Numbered from the stretch's first letter, positions 42,821 to 52,455 are shown. The stretch: DNA of 64,000 nt from JARRNE01 sp963824085 (GCA_963824085.1 CAWGNT010000007.1:163536-227535), one strand, 5' to 3'. The notes: a model not told the origin generated them from the letters alone. Numbers and translations: made by a program.

Positions 42821-44254
42821 TCAGGCGGCCGCCGCAACGGCTCGCGCCTGTTGCAGACTGCCTTGCGACACGGACTTGCGAACCGTCATCACGATATTGA
42901 ACAACATGATGATGGCACCCACGAGGAAGATTGCACCGCCTACGGCGCGCATCGCGTAGTAGGGGTGCATGGCATCCACCGACTCGACGAAGGTGTAAGC
43001 GAGCGTGCCGTACTCGTCATAAGCCCGCCACATCAGACCCTGCATGATGCCGGAGACCCACATCGCCACGATGTAGATGACGGTGCCGATGGTCGCTGTC
43101 CAAAAGTGGGTGTTGACCAGCTTTTCCGACCAAATCTCCGTATGCCAAAGCCGCGTCATAAGATGGTAGATGGCACCGATGGAGATGCCGGCGACCCACC
43201 CCAGCGCGCCCGAATGGACGTGCCCGATGGTCCAATCCGTATAGTGGGACAGGGCATTTACCGTCTTCAGCGACATTACCGGTCCCTCGAAGGTGGACAT
43301 GGCGTAGAAGGCGAGCGCGATGATCAGGAACCGCAGCACGTAGTCCGTGCGCAGCTTGTCCCATGCGCCGGAGAGGGTCATCATCCCGTTGACCGCACCA
43401 CCCCACGACGGAATGATCATGGCGAGGGATACGGCGGCACCCAGGGAACCCGTCCAGTCGGGCAACGCGGTGTATTGCAGGTGGTGGGCGCCGAGCCACA
43501 CATAGCCGAACATCAGCGCCCAGAAGTGAATAACGGATAGGCGGTACGAATAGACTGGACGGTTCGCCTGCTTGGGCACGAAGTAGTACATGATGCCGAG
43601 GAATCCCGCGGTGAGGTAGAAGCCGACCGCATTATGGCCCCACCACCACTGAATCATTGCATCCTGCACCCCGGAGAATATGGAATAGGACTTGAACAGG
43701 CCGACCGGGATCGCCAGACTGTTGACCACGTGCAGATAGGTAATCATCACCATCATGCCGAGGAAGAACCAGTTCGACACGTAGATGTGCGAGGTCTTCC
43801 GAATCGCGATGGTCATGATGAAGTTGAACGTGAAGACGAGCCACACGACCGCGATCAGGATGTCGATCGGCCATTCAAGCTCTGCGTACTCCTTTGACTG
43901 GGTAATCCCGAGGGGAAGCGTAATCACTGCCAGCACGATGATCGCGTTCCAGCCCCAGAAGGTGAACCACGCCAGCTTATCGCTCCACAGGCGCACGCCG
44001 CACGTACGTTGTACCGTGTAGAAGGCGGTGCCCATGAGGACACAGCCGCCGAAGGCAAAGATCACGGCGTTGGTGTGCAGCGGACGCAGACGCCCAAAGG
44101 TGATGTATGGGATATCGAAGTTCAGCACCGGCCACGCCAGCTCCGATGCGATGTAGACTCCCACGAGAGCGCCTACCACGAGATAGATGACGGACATGAC
44201 GGTGAACCAGCGTACAACGTCGAAGTTGTACTTCTGTTCAAGTCCAGCTTCCAT
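42821..44254 (-). CDS. ccoN: cbb3-type oxidase catalytic subunit I (CcoN)
   Basis: The ATG at 44252-44254, with GGGGAGG upstream, gives 477 residues with twelve or more helices. Heme and CuB ligands are seen in PLHTNAVIFAF, WWWGHNAVGF and GAHHLQYTALPDW, and conserved His in HVHSGALGWV. This is the oxygen-reducing, proton-pumping subunit used at low oxygen tension. The open frame upstream to 44377 is untranslated. I looked for an FNR/Anr box in the upstream 150 bases and found none that is convincing. Confidence 0.97.
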   Translation of the reverse strand: MEAGLEQKYNFDVVRWFTVMSVIYLVVGALVGVYIASELAWPVLNFDIPYITFGRLRPLHTNAVIFAFGGCVLMGTAFYTVQRTCGVRLWSDKLAWFTFWGWNAIIVLAVITLPLGITQSKEYAELEWPIDILIAVVWLVFTFNFIMTIAIRKTSHIYVSNWFFLGMMVMITYLHVVNSLAIPVGLFKSYSIFSGVQDAMIQWWWGHNAVGFYLTAGFLGIMYYFVPKQANRPVYSYRLSVIHFWALMFGYVWLGAHHLQYTALPDWTGSLGAAVSLAMIIPSWGGAVNGMMTLSGAWDKLRTDYVLRFLIIALAFYAMSTFEGPVMSLKTVNALSHYTDWTIGHVHSGALGWVAGISIGAIYHLMTRLWHTEIWSEKLVNTHFWTATIGTVIYIVAMWVSGIMQGLMWRAYDEYGTLAYTFVESVDAMHPYYAMRAVGGAIFLVGAIIMLFNIVMTVRKSVSQGSLQQARAVAAAA

Positions 44255-44558
44255 AGAACCTCCCCGAAAAGGCTGGAAAAACGATACGTGTGGGCGGGCT
44301 CTCCGGCCCATTTCTTGGGGCGCCGAATCCCCTCGGCGGAGCGTCGCAATAACACTGGATTGCGGCAGCAAAGTCAAGGTTGACAGCGTGGTTTCAGCAA
44401 TTCCCGCTGGCCTCGGAGGTGTGCGGTGGCAACAGAGACGGGCGGCTGTCGAAGATCACCAGGCACGCAAACACCTCGCGGCGAAGAAGCGCGCTTGCGC
44501 GGTCGGCCTGTTCTCACCCTCAAACGACACCTCGAGCACGATCGGTCACGGCCGACGC

Positions 44559-45540
44559 CTAGGAGGTATCGTGCCCTAAGGCGATCTGGGGCGGGTGGAT
44601 AATGGATTGATAGAGCGCCTCCCAGCTGGGGATCAGACACAGATCAAAGCGGTTGCGTAGCTTGCGCCACAGCCGGGTCTTGCTCTTGGCGGCCGCGACG
44701 GCGGCCTGGAACAGGCGGCAGCAGCGCTGTTGGATCTGATCGATCAGAAACGCCAGCATCATCAGGTGCATGAGCACGGTGCTGAGGTGCTGGTTGCCGT
44801 GACCGAAGTTGTGCTCGAAGTGATAGCCTTGGTTTTTGAGGGTGTTGAAGGTTTCGTTTTCGATTTTCCAGGCGTGCGCGGGCTCCTCGCATCAGGGCCA
44901 TGAGGTTGTGTTCGTCGATGGGGATATCCGTCACCCAGGAGAAGTGTTGCGCCGTGCCGTCGGGGGCCTGCTCCCAGTACTCGAGGAAATTGACCTCCAG
45001 GTCGAAGTTGGCGTCGTTCAGCGGCACGCCGTTGAGGTAGCGAAAGCGGTGGCGAACGCCGCTCGCGTCGGTGAACGTCACCTCGGCGGTGCGCTCACTG
45101 TGCGCCACCCAGTCGAACAAGAAGGTGTGGTCGCTCGGCTTGGCGCCGAGGATGAAGCGCAGATCCAACCCCTGCAGATGGCGGATGTGCGGACCATTGG
45201 AGGCCAGCGCGTCTTCGATGACGATCAGCTTGAGATGGGGGTGCTCGCGGTGCAGCGCGCTCAGCAGGCGTTTGGCGGCGTTGCGCTCGCAGTCGTTCTT
45301 GCGCGCCCCATCGGGCTTGAGGATAGGCTCGGGGGCGAGGGGAAAGACCTCCTTGCAGTCGGGATGCACCAACACCGCACCGAGCATCTGGTGATAGTAG
45401 GTGGTGGTGCCGTTGCGATGGTGCTTCTCAGCGCACTGGGGGCAATGCACGCTGTGCGAGGAGAAATACCCCGTGCCATCGAGGGAAAGCAGGTAGTGGC
45501 CATCGAGGTAGGCAAACCCCTCCAGCCCCTTGCCGCGCTG
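44559..45540 (-). pseudogene. Truncated and frameshifted DDE transposase (ISNCY-like)
   Basis: The central part reads FAYLDGHYLLSLDGTGYFSS, CAEKHHRNGTTTYYHQMLGA, KNDCERNAAKRLL and IEDALASNGPHIRHLQ, the pattern of a transposase type known from many proteobacteria (ISNCY group by my recollection). At about 44,880 the frame changes and the C terminus (WKIENETFNTLKNQGYHFEH...) continues in another frame. The N-terminal 150 or so residues are missing: the sequence switches to the zwf coding sequence at about 45,540. So it is a remnant, not an active element. Terminal inverted repeats were not found. Confidence 0.82.
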
Positions 45541-45770
45541 CTCCTGGACGCCATGCGCGGCGATGCCACGCTGTTCACCCGGCGCGATGGCGTGGAGGCC
45601 CAGTGGCGCATCATCACCCTCATCGAAGACGCCTGGGCGGCGCGCACCAGTGATGCCCTGCCCGCCTATGCCGCCGGCGCCGAGGGCCCGGCGCAGGCCG
45701 ATGCGCTGCTCGCCGCAACGGCCACCGCTGGCGCTCCATCGCCGACAATGTCGGGGTGTGCCATGTCTGA
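45538..45770 (+). pseudogene. zwf: 3' end of glucose-6-phosphate dehydrogenase gene
   Basis: The plus strand encodes LLLDAMRGDATLFTRRDGVE, a highly conserved stretch near the Zwf C terminus, followed by QWRIITLIEDAW. After a frameshift near 45,715 comes NGHRWRSIADN, the usual ending. Only the last 75 or so codons remain; the 5' four-fifths has been replaced by the transposase remnant. The stop overlaps the glk start. The oxidative pentose phosphate entry enzyme is therefore lost at this locus. Confidence 0.85.
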
Positions 45771-46740
45771 GCCACTCATACTGGCCGGCGACATCGGGGG
45801 CACCAAGAGCAATCTGGCCTTCTTTCGCGGCTTGCCCGGGGCACCCGAGGCGGTGGCGGAACACACCTACCAGAACCGGACATTCGGCAGTCTGACCGAT
45901 GTTGCACTCCGCTTCTTCGCCGACACGGGGCTTTCTGCGGCCACTGCCTGCTTCGGCGTGGCCGGTGCGGTCGTGGGGGGGGCGGGGTGAGGCCAGGTTG
46001 CCGAACCTGGGTTGGGGCTTGTCGGAGCACGTGCTCGCCGGCGAGCGGGGGCTGAAGGCCGTCCGCCTCATCAACGACCTGGCGGCCAATGCCTTGGGAC
46101 TCGCCACCTTGGCCCCGGAGCACTTCTTCACACTGCATTCCGGCCGGCGGCACCCAGGCGCTGATCGCCGCCGGCACCGGTTTGGGCATGGCCAAGCTGC
46201 TTCCCGATGGGACAGGTTTAGAGGTTGCGGCATCGGAAGGCGGGCACGCCGACTTTGCGCCGCGCAACGAGGAGGAGGTCGCCCTGTGGCGATTCCTCGC
46301 CGCGCGTCACGGTCGGGTCAGTGTGGAACGGGTGGTCTCCGGCCACGGTCTCGTAAACATCTATGCCTTCCTCAGAGACCGTGGCACGGCGGAGCCGGAC
46401 TGGCTCATTGCGCGACTGGATGCCGCCGCCGACCCGGCCGCCGTCATCGCCCAAGCCGCCCTCTCCGACGAGGCGGCCATCTGCGTCAAGGCGCTGGACC
46501 TATTCCTCTCGGCGTACGGCGCGGTAGCGGGCAATCTCGCTCTGACCGCCCTTGCCACCGGCGGCCTGTACATCGGCGGCGGCATCGCCCCAAAGCTCAT
46601 CAAGGCCTTTCCCCAAAGCGGCTTTATGACCGCCTTCACGGACAAGGGCCGCTTGACGGGGATGCTCCGCGACGTGCCGGTGCGCGTCGCTCTGGAGCCA
46701 AAGACGGCGCTGCGCGGCGCCGCCAGATGCGCCTTGTCAG
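45763..46740 (+). pseudogene. glk: Glucokinase gene with two frameshifts
   Basis: The protein is recognisable in three frames. First MSEPLILAGDIGGTKSNLAF (ATP-phosphate motif) to GVAGAVVGG. After a G-rich run near 45,975-45,990, RLPNLGWGLSEHVL...RLINDLAANALG. After about 46,145, LIAAGTGLGMAKLLPDGTG and EGGHADFAPRNEEE to RGAARCAL near 46,740. All glucokinase landmarks remain, including the catalytic Asp of INDL. One shift lies at a homopolymer, so sequencing error is possible for it. The other is not at one. The end merges into a merA remnant. Confidence 0.85.
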
Positions 46741-46751
46741 CACAACTAGGA

Positions 46752-46857
46752 TCAACCGGCGCAGCAGGACAACTGCTTCAGGTCCTTGGTGAAGGTCTGG
46801 GCGCAGAGTCTCAGCCCTTCGATCATGGTGAGATACGGGAACAGTTGGTCTCTGCCT
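46752..46857 (-). pseudogene. merA: C-terminal tail of mercuric reductase
   Basis: The minus strand ends FPYLTMIEGLRLCAQTF and then TKDLKQLSCCAG and a stop. The closing Cys-Cys pair, which in MerA hands Hg(II) to the active site, with this preceding PYLTM.EGL segment is diagnostic. The upstream part, which should hold the bulk of MerA, does not match. About 35 codons remain, fused to the end of the glk gene. Confidence 0.72.
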
Positions 46858-47109
46858 CTACTCCCTGCGCTGCCGCCTGTCGCTCGGTCAAATCGACCAT
46901 GGCGACCACCGATGACGTTCCGTCGTCGATAACGTGGGACCTGTGCCAGGTCTGAAGCCGTCGTCAAGGCCGGCGATATGAGCGCCACCAAGCGCGATGC
47001 GCGCAGGAGGCCAGTTGTTGATCGCCGTAAGGACCCGGTCGGCGCGGTCGCTCTCGCGACCATGGCATCTACCCGTACAGCAATTTCAGTACGGAGCTTT
47101 TTTACGAGG

Positions 47110-47450
47110 CTGCAGTCATTCACTGATGTTCAGGCCCGTGGGTTTGCTCGCCACCCCGATTGCTCCTACCGCAGTGCGTCGTTATCCCGGTCGCCTTCAA
47201 AGGTCCGCAGGGTTCGGTGGATGTTCCATCGCTTTCGCGCTGGCCCTCAATCCGACTCCCATAGCCCTTCTCAAGGTTCCGGCAACCCGCTGGGCAGCCG
47301 TGGCTTCTACTTCCGCGCATATCTCAGTTCGTTACCTCCCCGAGCAGCGGATATGCTAACCGTCCGTTTCGGGCAACTGACGGTAGAGGGACTTTCACCC
47401 TCCAAGATTCGCAGCCTTGTCGGCTGCTCCCCAAACGTCATGACGTTACA
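47110..47450 (-). ncRNA. Group II intron-like sequence, 5' portion, decayed
   Basis: On the minus strand the sequence has GGAGGGTGAAAGTCCCTC, a word seen in the conserved first domain of many group II introns. ACGGACGGTTAGCAT and GGTAACGAACTGAGATATGC follow, with further paired segments. No reverse transcriptase coding sequence follows. The 5' end may be the GTGTAAC near 47,447. It lies between the merA tail and an intact membrane protein gene. A resemblance to the 7,400-7,660 stretch (shared GACTGCAGCCTCGT) hints at a common origin. Confidence 0.42.
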
Positions 47451-47562
47451 CCGGCTTCATCAACCACGATCTGAAATGAGACCGGTATGCTACGGCTCTT
47501 GATTGCCCCACTCCAATGGCGGATACGCTCACGCAACCGTTTGGATCGTCTATCCTCGTTGC

Positions 47563-48390
47563 ATGGAACAGGTCGCTCCGATCACGCGTCACCTCTTCGC
47601 GGACACGGGCCAGATGGTCCTCATCTGGCTTCACGTTCTCGTTGTGCCCTTCACCGTGCTCTGGATGACGACGCAGTGGGCTGCGGCAAAGGGGACCCCA
47701 CAACACGTGCGTCGGGGACACTCTCTCGTTGTGGTGTTCGTTCCTCTGACGGTACTCAGCGGATTCGCACTGCTCCTCCACAACCTGATCCGACCCGAGC
47801 AGCTCGGAGGTCCACCCGCCGGGCCGATCATCCCCACTTTTTTCATCGGAAAGACCTTCCTTACCGCATTCGGCCTGGGAATAACTGCCTGTCTCGCCAA
47901 TGGCATTCTGCCGCTCCGCCGCCTCCGCCGGCTCTGGCCGTTGCATCTGTTGAACGCCGCTGTCCTCGTCTTCTCGGTGTTGTTCTATCAGACGCTGCTC
48001 CTCGAGCTGTTCACAGGATATCCCGACTCCTATTCCTGGGAGCTCAGTCTCGAGCTTGCGCTGCTAGGAAGTCTGATTCCAGTCGTCGGCGGAGCCAACC
48101 TGATCGTGCTCGTTCGCGTCAGTCGGGGAACTCGGCTGAACTGGGGATCGCATCACAGGATGAACATGGTTTTCCTGACCGCGGCTGTTGTCGCAACGCT
48201 CTCGCTGTTCCTGGCCCATGACCGCTACTGGATTTTCGAAGGCGGTCTGCCACTCACCTCAAGGATTCTCATCGAGCTCGTCCCGGCGTCGCTGTTCCTC
48301 GCTGGCCATTTCCCGTTCATCTACGGGTACTTGGCCGGGGCGCTTCGGTCGGAGCTCGCCGACCCGATCCGAGCTCGGGGACGGACGTAG
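47563..48390 (+). CDS. Integral membrane protein, unknown family
   Basis: The ATG at 47563 gives 275 residues starting MEQVAPITRHLFADTGQMVL. About eight hydrophobic helices are evident (for example VLIWLHVLVVPFTVLW, VVVFVPLTVLSGFALLL, LLGSLIPVVGGANLIVLV). Conserved-looking polar spots are WTTQW-like, HHRMNM and HDRYWIF. I do not recognise the family. The gene lies among remnants but reads as intact, so it is probably functional or recent. Another start at 47503 would add 20 residues. Confidence 0.6.
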   Translation: MEQVAPITRHLFADTGQMVLIWLHVLVVPFTVLWMTTQWAAAKGTPQHVRRGHSLVVVFVPLTVLSGFALLLHNLIRPEQLGGPPAGPIIPTFFIGKTFLTAFGLGITACLANGILPLRRLRRLWPLHLLNAAVLVFSVLFYQTLLLELFTGYPDSYSWELSLELALLGSLIPVVGGANLIVLVRVSRGTRLNWGSHHRMNMVFLTAAVVATLSLFLAHDRYWIFEGGLPLTSRILIELVPASLFLAGHFPFIYGYLAGALRSELADPIRARGRT

Positions 48391-48639
48391 AGCACGTTCT
48401 CGGCGGTTATTCACACCGGGCGCGCGGACGCCGTCGTGAGTCCACCACGGGAGAGGGAGGTGGGGCGCTGAACGCGCGCGGCCCGGCCGGCGGCCGACCG
48501 AGCCGCTGCCCGTCCGCGGGGATCCCGCCGGCGGGCACAATGCACTGTAGATTCGGGTCCTCTCTCGGCTGTTGCGCCACCTATTGTTGTAGAAGCTCAG
48601 CGCCCCCTACGAGGCGGGGAAGCTGCAGTTTTTGCTCAC

Positions 48640-49026
48640 CAGACGTCATGCACCCGCTCCGGCAGCCGGCTCGCGGCAAAGTCCGCAAAGGCCCGCGACA
48701 AGGTCCATTCCTTCGGAATGTCATACTTTCGCTCCTAGCCGCAGAGGCGACGTAATTGTCGATCGGCGTGCAGGCGATCGAGCAGCGCCCGGGTGGTCGG
48801 CATGTTGTAGACCTGTTTCGCCACAAAGGCCCGTGCGATCCGCGGGCGGGCGTCCCGGCCAACCGTCACTCATGCGCAGAAACTCTTCAATGCGCACCAG
48901 TTCCAGCACCGCGACCACCTGGCACTGCTGGTGGGTGAACTCACCGAGCGCTTCTTTCAGGCAGCGGAAGAGTGATCCTTGGAATTGTCAACCAGAACCG
49001 CGCCAGACTCTCGCGTAACCGACTCA
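48640..49026 (-). pseudogene. N-terminal remnant of a DDE transposase
   Basis: Pieces in different frames on the minus strand assemble into a transposase N terminus. They are MSRLRESLARFWLTI from the ATG at 49026, QCQVVAVLELVRIEEFL, then ARAFVAKQVYNMPTTRALLD and RLRRLCG...ERKYDIPKEWTLSRAFADF. This order (conserved R-A-FV.K..YN.P.TRAL followed by L.RLCGW) is known from IS5/IS1182-group transposases with a DUF772-like start. It breaks off near 48,640. At least two frameshifts and a lost Trp codon show that it is dead. Confidence 0.65.
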
Positions 49027-49310
49027 TCCCTGGTCCTTTTTCGTTCGGCGGATAGCGCCCATTCTAGCCCGCGAAGGGTCCGGGTTCTCCCGGCTCTTGG
49101 TCTGTAACGCAAAAATTCTGCTCGGCTGCCGCGTTTTGCAAGTGCCTCTCACTACCGCAATGACAAGACCCCGAATTAGGTGCCAGAGCAAACGCGGCGC
49201 GACGGCCAGCGCAGCGTTGCCGTGAGAATAGTCCCGCCATCAGAAGTGGTTGGTCCCCACCGCTTGCATGTTATACGCTCGTGACTCGGCTTTTCAGTTT
49301 TCCTGGGCCT

Positions 49311-49399
49311 GGTTGCGGGCGTCGTGGGACGCCGTGAACAGGTCATTGTAGACTTGGCGACGGCCTTCCTGCTGCCGACACGCCCACCGCTCCCAATCC
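49311..49399 (+). repeat. Dispersed palindromic repeat, copy 5
   Basis: GGTTGCGGGCGTCGTGGGACGCCGTGAAC (49311 onward), followed by GACTTGGCGACGGCCTTCCTGC and CTGCCGACACGCC, closes with CGCTCCCAATCC. This is collinear with copy 1. It is preceded by TTTTCAGTTTTCCTGG, like the TTTTCGGTTCTCG of copies 1 and 4. Confidence 0.8.
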
Positions 49400-49530
49400 G
49401 GCCCCCCGGGTCGCGAAGCCGACAGGCGCCATGTGCGGTGGGTTTAGAAGACTCGCTGGAGCCCGGTCTGGGCCTGCCGCTAAGGTGCCGCCTGTCCCAC
49501 GCCTGCCCGCTCGAGCGGCCAAAGGCGGAT

Positions 49531-51846
49531 CTAAAACAGGCCTAGTGAGTCCTGGCGGCTCTGCTCCGCGCCGGCGTCCCAGTTCTCAACCCTTCCACTT
49601 GTTGGCCTTTGGCCGGGCCGGCCTTCCTGTTCCCAGCTCTCTATCTGCTCTTTAGTGTACTGGTACCCGATCTCCACGATCTCCTCTAGCGCCTGAAGAT
49701 CCAAAAACGAATACCCGCCCACGGGAGGACACAAATAATAGTCGGCCTGGCCTTTGAGCTCCCCAAGGCGGCTATCGCCTCCGACGAACGTGGAACCCAT
49801 CAGCACGTCGAAGATGGTAATCGTCTTGATTGGCTTCCTGAAGGGAATCAGCGTGTTGAAAATCACCTTCCAGGGAGAGGGCAGCTCGTCCCCCTCGATT
49901 TTCAACGCTAACTCGGAGCCTACGTTAACCGCTATCACGTCCCCGTTGCACATCCGCCGCATGACGTCAGTGGGCAGATTGTTGAGCAACCCCCCATCGA
50001 CGAGGACGTTGCCCTTATCGATGATGGGCGCGGCGATCCCTGGTAAGGAGGCACTGGCTGTCACGGCCTTGCGTAGAAGGCCACGGGTGTGGACCATGAC
50101 CTCGGCGTTGGTCAGACTGCTCGAAACGCAAAAATAGCCGGTCCAGAGGTCCTCAATCTGGCGGTCGCCGTACACCATCCGCGAGGCCTTCTCGCCCTTT
50201 ATGCCGCGGACCAAGGAAGTGATTGGAACCGTGAAATCATTGTGCGGCTTGATCTCCAGCCAGGCTTTCCTGTTCCAATACAGCATCTCCTGGTAGCGCC
50301 ACCCTAAGGCATACTGGGCACCAATAACGGCTCCCATGCTGGTCCCGCCGACCATGTCGATGGGAATACCTGCCTCATCGAGAGCCCGGATCACACCGAT
50401 ATGGGCAAACCCGCGCGCGCCTCCGCCACCGAGTACAAGCGCTACCGCGTTTCCGGTCACCAGCCGCGCCAAGCGCTGGAAATCGGCCGTTTGGTCGAGT
50501 CGGACGTGGCAGTGGCGCGAGGCTCGAGTCAGATCCAGCCACTGGCATGTTCCGGTGGGTTGTTCACTGCCCCCGTCATGGAGCAACACCAGCCACTGCT
50601 CGGGGACTGCTCCCCGCTCATTGTCCTTCCCTAGTCCTGCCGCGGTTTCCCCGAGTTCGATGGCTCCCCCTGCATCGGCAACTGTCAGCACCAAGTCGGC
50701 AAACTGGAGGCAGCGATCTGTCCAGAACGAAGGTGAAGCGTCAGCCTCCAGTACAAGGAACTTGTGGTTGCGTTCCTGCTCGTCCAGCCAGGCTCCAAGC
50801 CGCATGGTGTAGGGATCGGAACGCATGAGCCTTTTCGAAGCACGTTCTATTCCCGCCAGATTGCCTAGGGCGGCAGAGTTAAGGTGCAAGGTCGTCCCGT
50901 TGCCCGAAAGTGTCCGGGCTAACCGCTGGGCAAAGCCGCTCAGACGCAAATTCGATTGGGCGGGGACGATGGCGATGTTCAACGAGAGAACGTCCTTCTT
51001 CCCCGCCTGGGCGCACCGCAAGCGATTGATTAGACGTCGCGCCACCGCCATCATCACCTCGGGGTAGGTGCTGACCAGCCGTTCGAACTGCTTTCGATCG
51101 ATCTTGGCTACGGTGCTGTGGCGAATGGCGCTGACGCTGGCTGATCTCGGCTCTCCGGTAAAGAAGCCCATCTCGCCGACAATCTCGCCCTGGCCCATCT
51201 CGTTCAGAACCCTGATTCCTCCGGAAGCGTTCTGGACGCATGCCCGCAAACGACCTGTCACTACAATGTAGACGCAGTCGCTGGGATCTCCTTCTCGAAA
51301 AAGGTACTCGCCGTTGTCCACACCCACCCACTCGAGCTCCTGCTCGATAGTCTCCCGGGTCTTTTCGTCAAGCAGCTTGAACAGGGCGGGAAGTAGGTCG
51401 TGGAGCTGACTGCGTCGCAGCCTGGTCCCGCTTAGGGTGGTCAGCTTACGTATCGAGTCCGGCGCCTGGCGCTCAAGCTCATCCACGACGCTAGCGGGCA
51501 GCTTAAGAAGGACCGTGGCTTCCGTCGCCCGGGCACTCGCCGTGCGTCGGACACCGCATAGCAAGCCGATTTCCCCGATGATTGCGCCAGGTCCCAACAC
51601 TGATAACTCGGTTTGCACGTCCTGCCCGAGGCGGGCCAGGATTTGCAGCCTACCCTCCCGCAGAAGGTAAATCGCGTCCGAGGGATCGCCTTCTTGAAAG
51701 AGTACCTGGGTATCGTCGAGCTTAACCCATTCGGCCTCGTCTGAGACGGCCGTCAACATGTCCGCGTCTAGGTCCGCAAAGGGACTAAAGGACTTCAGGA
51801 ACTGTTTTCGTGAGACATCCTCCGCGGCGAGCTCTTGGTTTTTCAT
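49531..51846 (-). CDS. Patatin-like phospholipase with two cyclic-nucleotide-binding domains
   Basis: The ATG at 51844-51846 gives 771 residues. Two cNMP-type domains come first: FQEGDPSDAIYLLREGRLQI with GEIGLLCGVRRTASARA, and FREGDPSDCVYIVVTGRLRA with GEMGFFTGEPRSASVSA. A P-loop-free linker region follows, then a patatin domain with GGGGARG near 475, serine motif GTSMG near 501 and DGG near 616. Ser and Asp of the dyad are intact. This is the NTE/RssA-like architecture, in which cAMP-like signals would control a lysophospholipase. The start is chosen because upstream sequence to 52119 has no family character. Confidence 0.92.
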   Translation of the reverse strand: MKNQELAAEDVSRKQFLKSFSPFADLDADMLTAVSDEAEWVKLDDTQVLFQEGDPSDAIYLLREGRLQILARLGQDVQTELSVLGPGAIIGEIGLLCGVRRTASARATEATVLLKLPASVVDELERQAPDSIRKLTTLSGTRLRRSQLHDLLPALFKLLDEKTRETIEQELEWVGVDNGEYLFREGDPSDCVYIVVTGRLRACVQNASGGIRVLNEMGQGEIVGEMGFFTGEPRSASVSAIRHSTVAKIDRKQFERLVSTYPEVMMAVARRLINRLRCAQAGKKDVLSLNIAIVPAQSNLRLSGFAQRLARTLSGNGTTLHLNSAALGNLAGIERASKRLMRSDPYTMRLGAWLDEQERNHKFLVLEADASPSFWTDRCLQFADLVLTVADAGGAIELGETAAGLGKDNERGAVPEQWLVLLHDGGSEQPTGTCQWLDLTRASRHCHVRLDQTADFQRLARLVTGNAVALVLGGGGARGFAHIGVIRALDEAGIPIDMVGGTSMGAVIGAQYALGWRYQEMLYWNRKAWLEIKPHNDFTVPITSLVRGIKGEKASRMVYGDRQIEDLWTGYFCVSSSLTNAEVMVHTRGLLRKAVTASASLPGIAAPIIDKGNVLVDGGLLNNLPTDVMRRMCNGDVIAVNVGSELALKIEGDELPSPWKVIFNTLIPFRKPIKTITIFDVLMGSTFVGGDSRLGELKGQADYYLCPPVGGYSFLDLQALEEIVEIGYQYTKEQIESWEQEGRPGQRPTSGRVENWDAGAEQSRQDSLGLF

Positions 51847-52242
51847 CGCATCACCACCGGTCTTCGTTGAGGGCGTTCCCGAGGCGGATTCCCGAGCGCG
51901 TATCGGCAGTATAGTTGACGCCTGTTGCGACTCCGTTCGATAGAGTGGCAGACCGAGACCGTTCTCTGGGGGGCACAAGGGCAGAGACGCGCACTGCCGT
52001 GGCCTCAGAGGAAGGTGATTGGTGCCGAAGCTCCGGTACGGGTTTCCGTGTTCCGTCGTAACCGAAAGCGTGGCGACACCAACAACCAACGCGCACGATG
52101 CTGATACTACGGTTCGCAAGCAAGCATCGCGTTTGCGCCGCGCCGCCTAGAGAAGTGGGATGGACTCCCCCTCGTTCCGCGGCATCAGATGTGCCAAATT
52201 GGAGATTGCGATCAACCAATTGCCGAGAGAAAGGGGAGCCAG
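51847..52242. other. Intergenic region upstream of the patatin gene
   Basis: 396 bases without a gene, between the patatin start and the IS110 stub. They hold the patatin promoter. Nothing else is recognised. Confidence 0.45.
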
Positions 52243-52455
52243 GATGGAGGTTAAGCGAATCGGCCTCGATTTGGCAAAGAACGTGTTTGGGCTCTATGGT
52301 GTGGACGCGCGCGAGAAAAGGGTGCTGCGCAAGACGGTGTGCCGGGGCAAGCTGTTGGTGATCTTCGCCGAGTTGACGCCGTGCGTGGCCGGCATGGAGG
52401 CCTACGGCAGTGCCCACTACTGGGCTCTGGTGCTGGCCCCGGAGGGCAGGGCAAT
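52243..52455 (+). pseudogene. IS110-family transposase N-terminal stub
   Basis: The stub opens MEVKRIGLDLAKNVFGLYGV, with the first Asp of the DEDD motif in GLDLAKN. VLRKTVCRGKLLVIFAELTP and CVAGMEAYGSAHYWAL follow. These are conserved in IS110 N termini. After about 70 codons the similarity stops and the sequence runs into unrelated DNA ahead of the flavoprotein gene. The C-terminal TnpA domain is absent. Confidence 0.85.

Larger units (their letters stand above)
48391..49530. other. Non-coding stretch with transposase remnant and repeat copy 5
   Basis: 1.1 kb without an intact gene. It contains a broken transposase (48,640-49,026) and the dispersed repeat (49311-49399). The remainder holds no recognisable feature. 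Confidence 0.6.

Noticed and set aside
44360..44400. GTCAAGGTTGAC upstream of ccoN as a possible FNR/Anr box.
   Set aside because: FNR sites read TTGAT....ATCAA; this has the half sites in the opposite order with a 2-base gap.
44644..46233. 529-codon minus-strand frame read as one protein.
   Set aside because: Only its C-terminal two-thirds is transposase; the rest is the antisense of zwf and glk.
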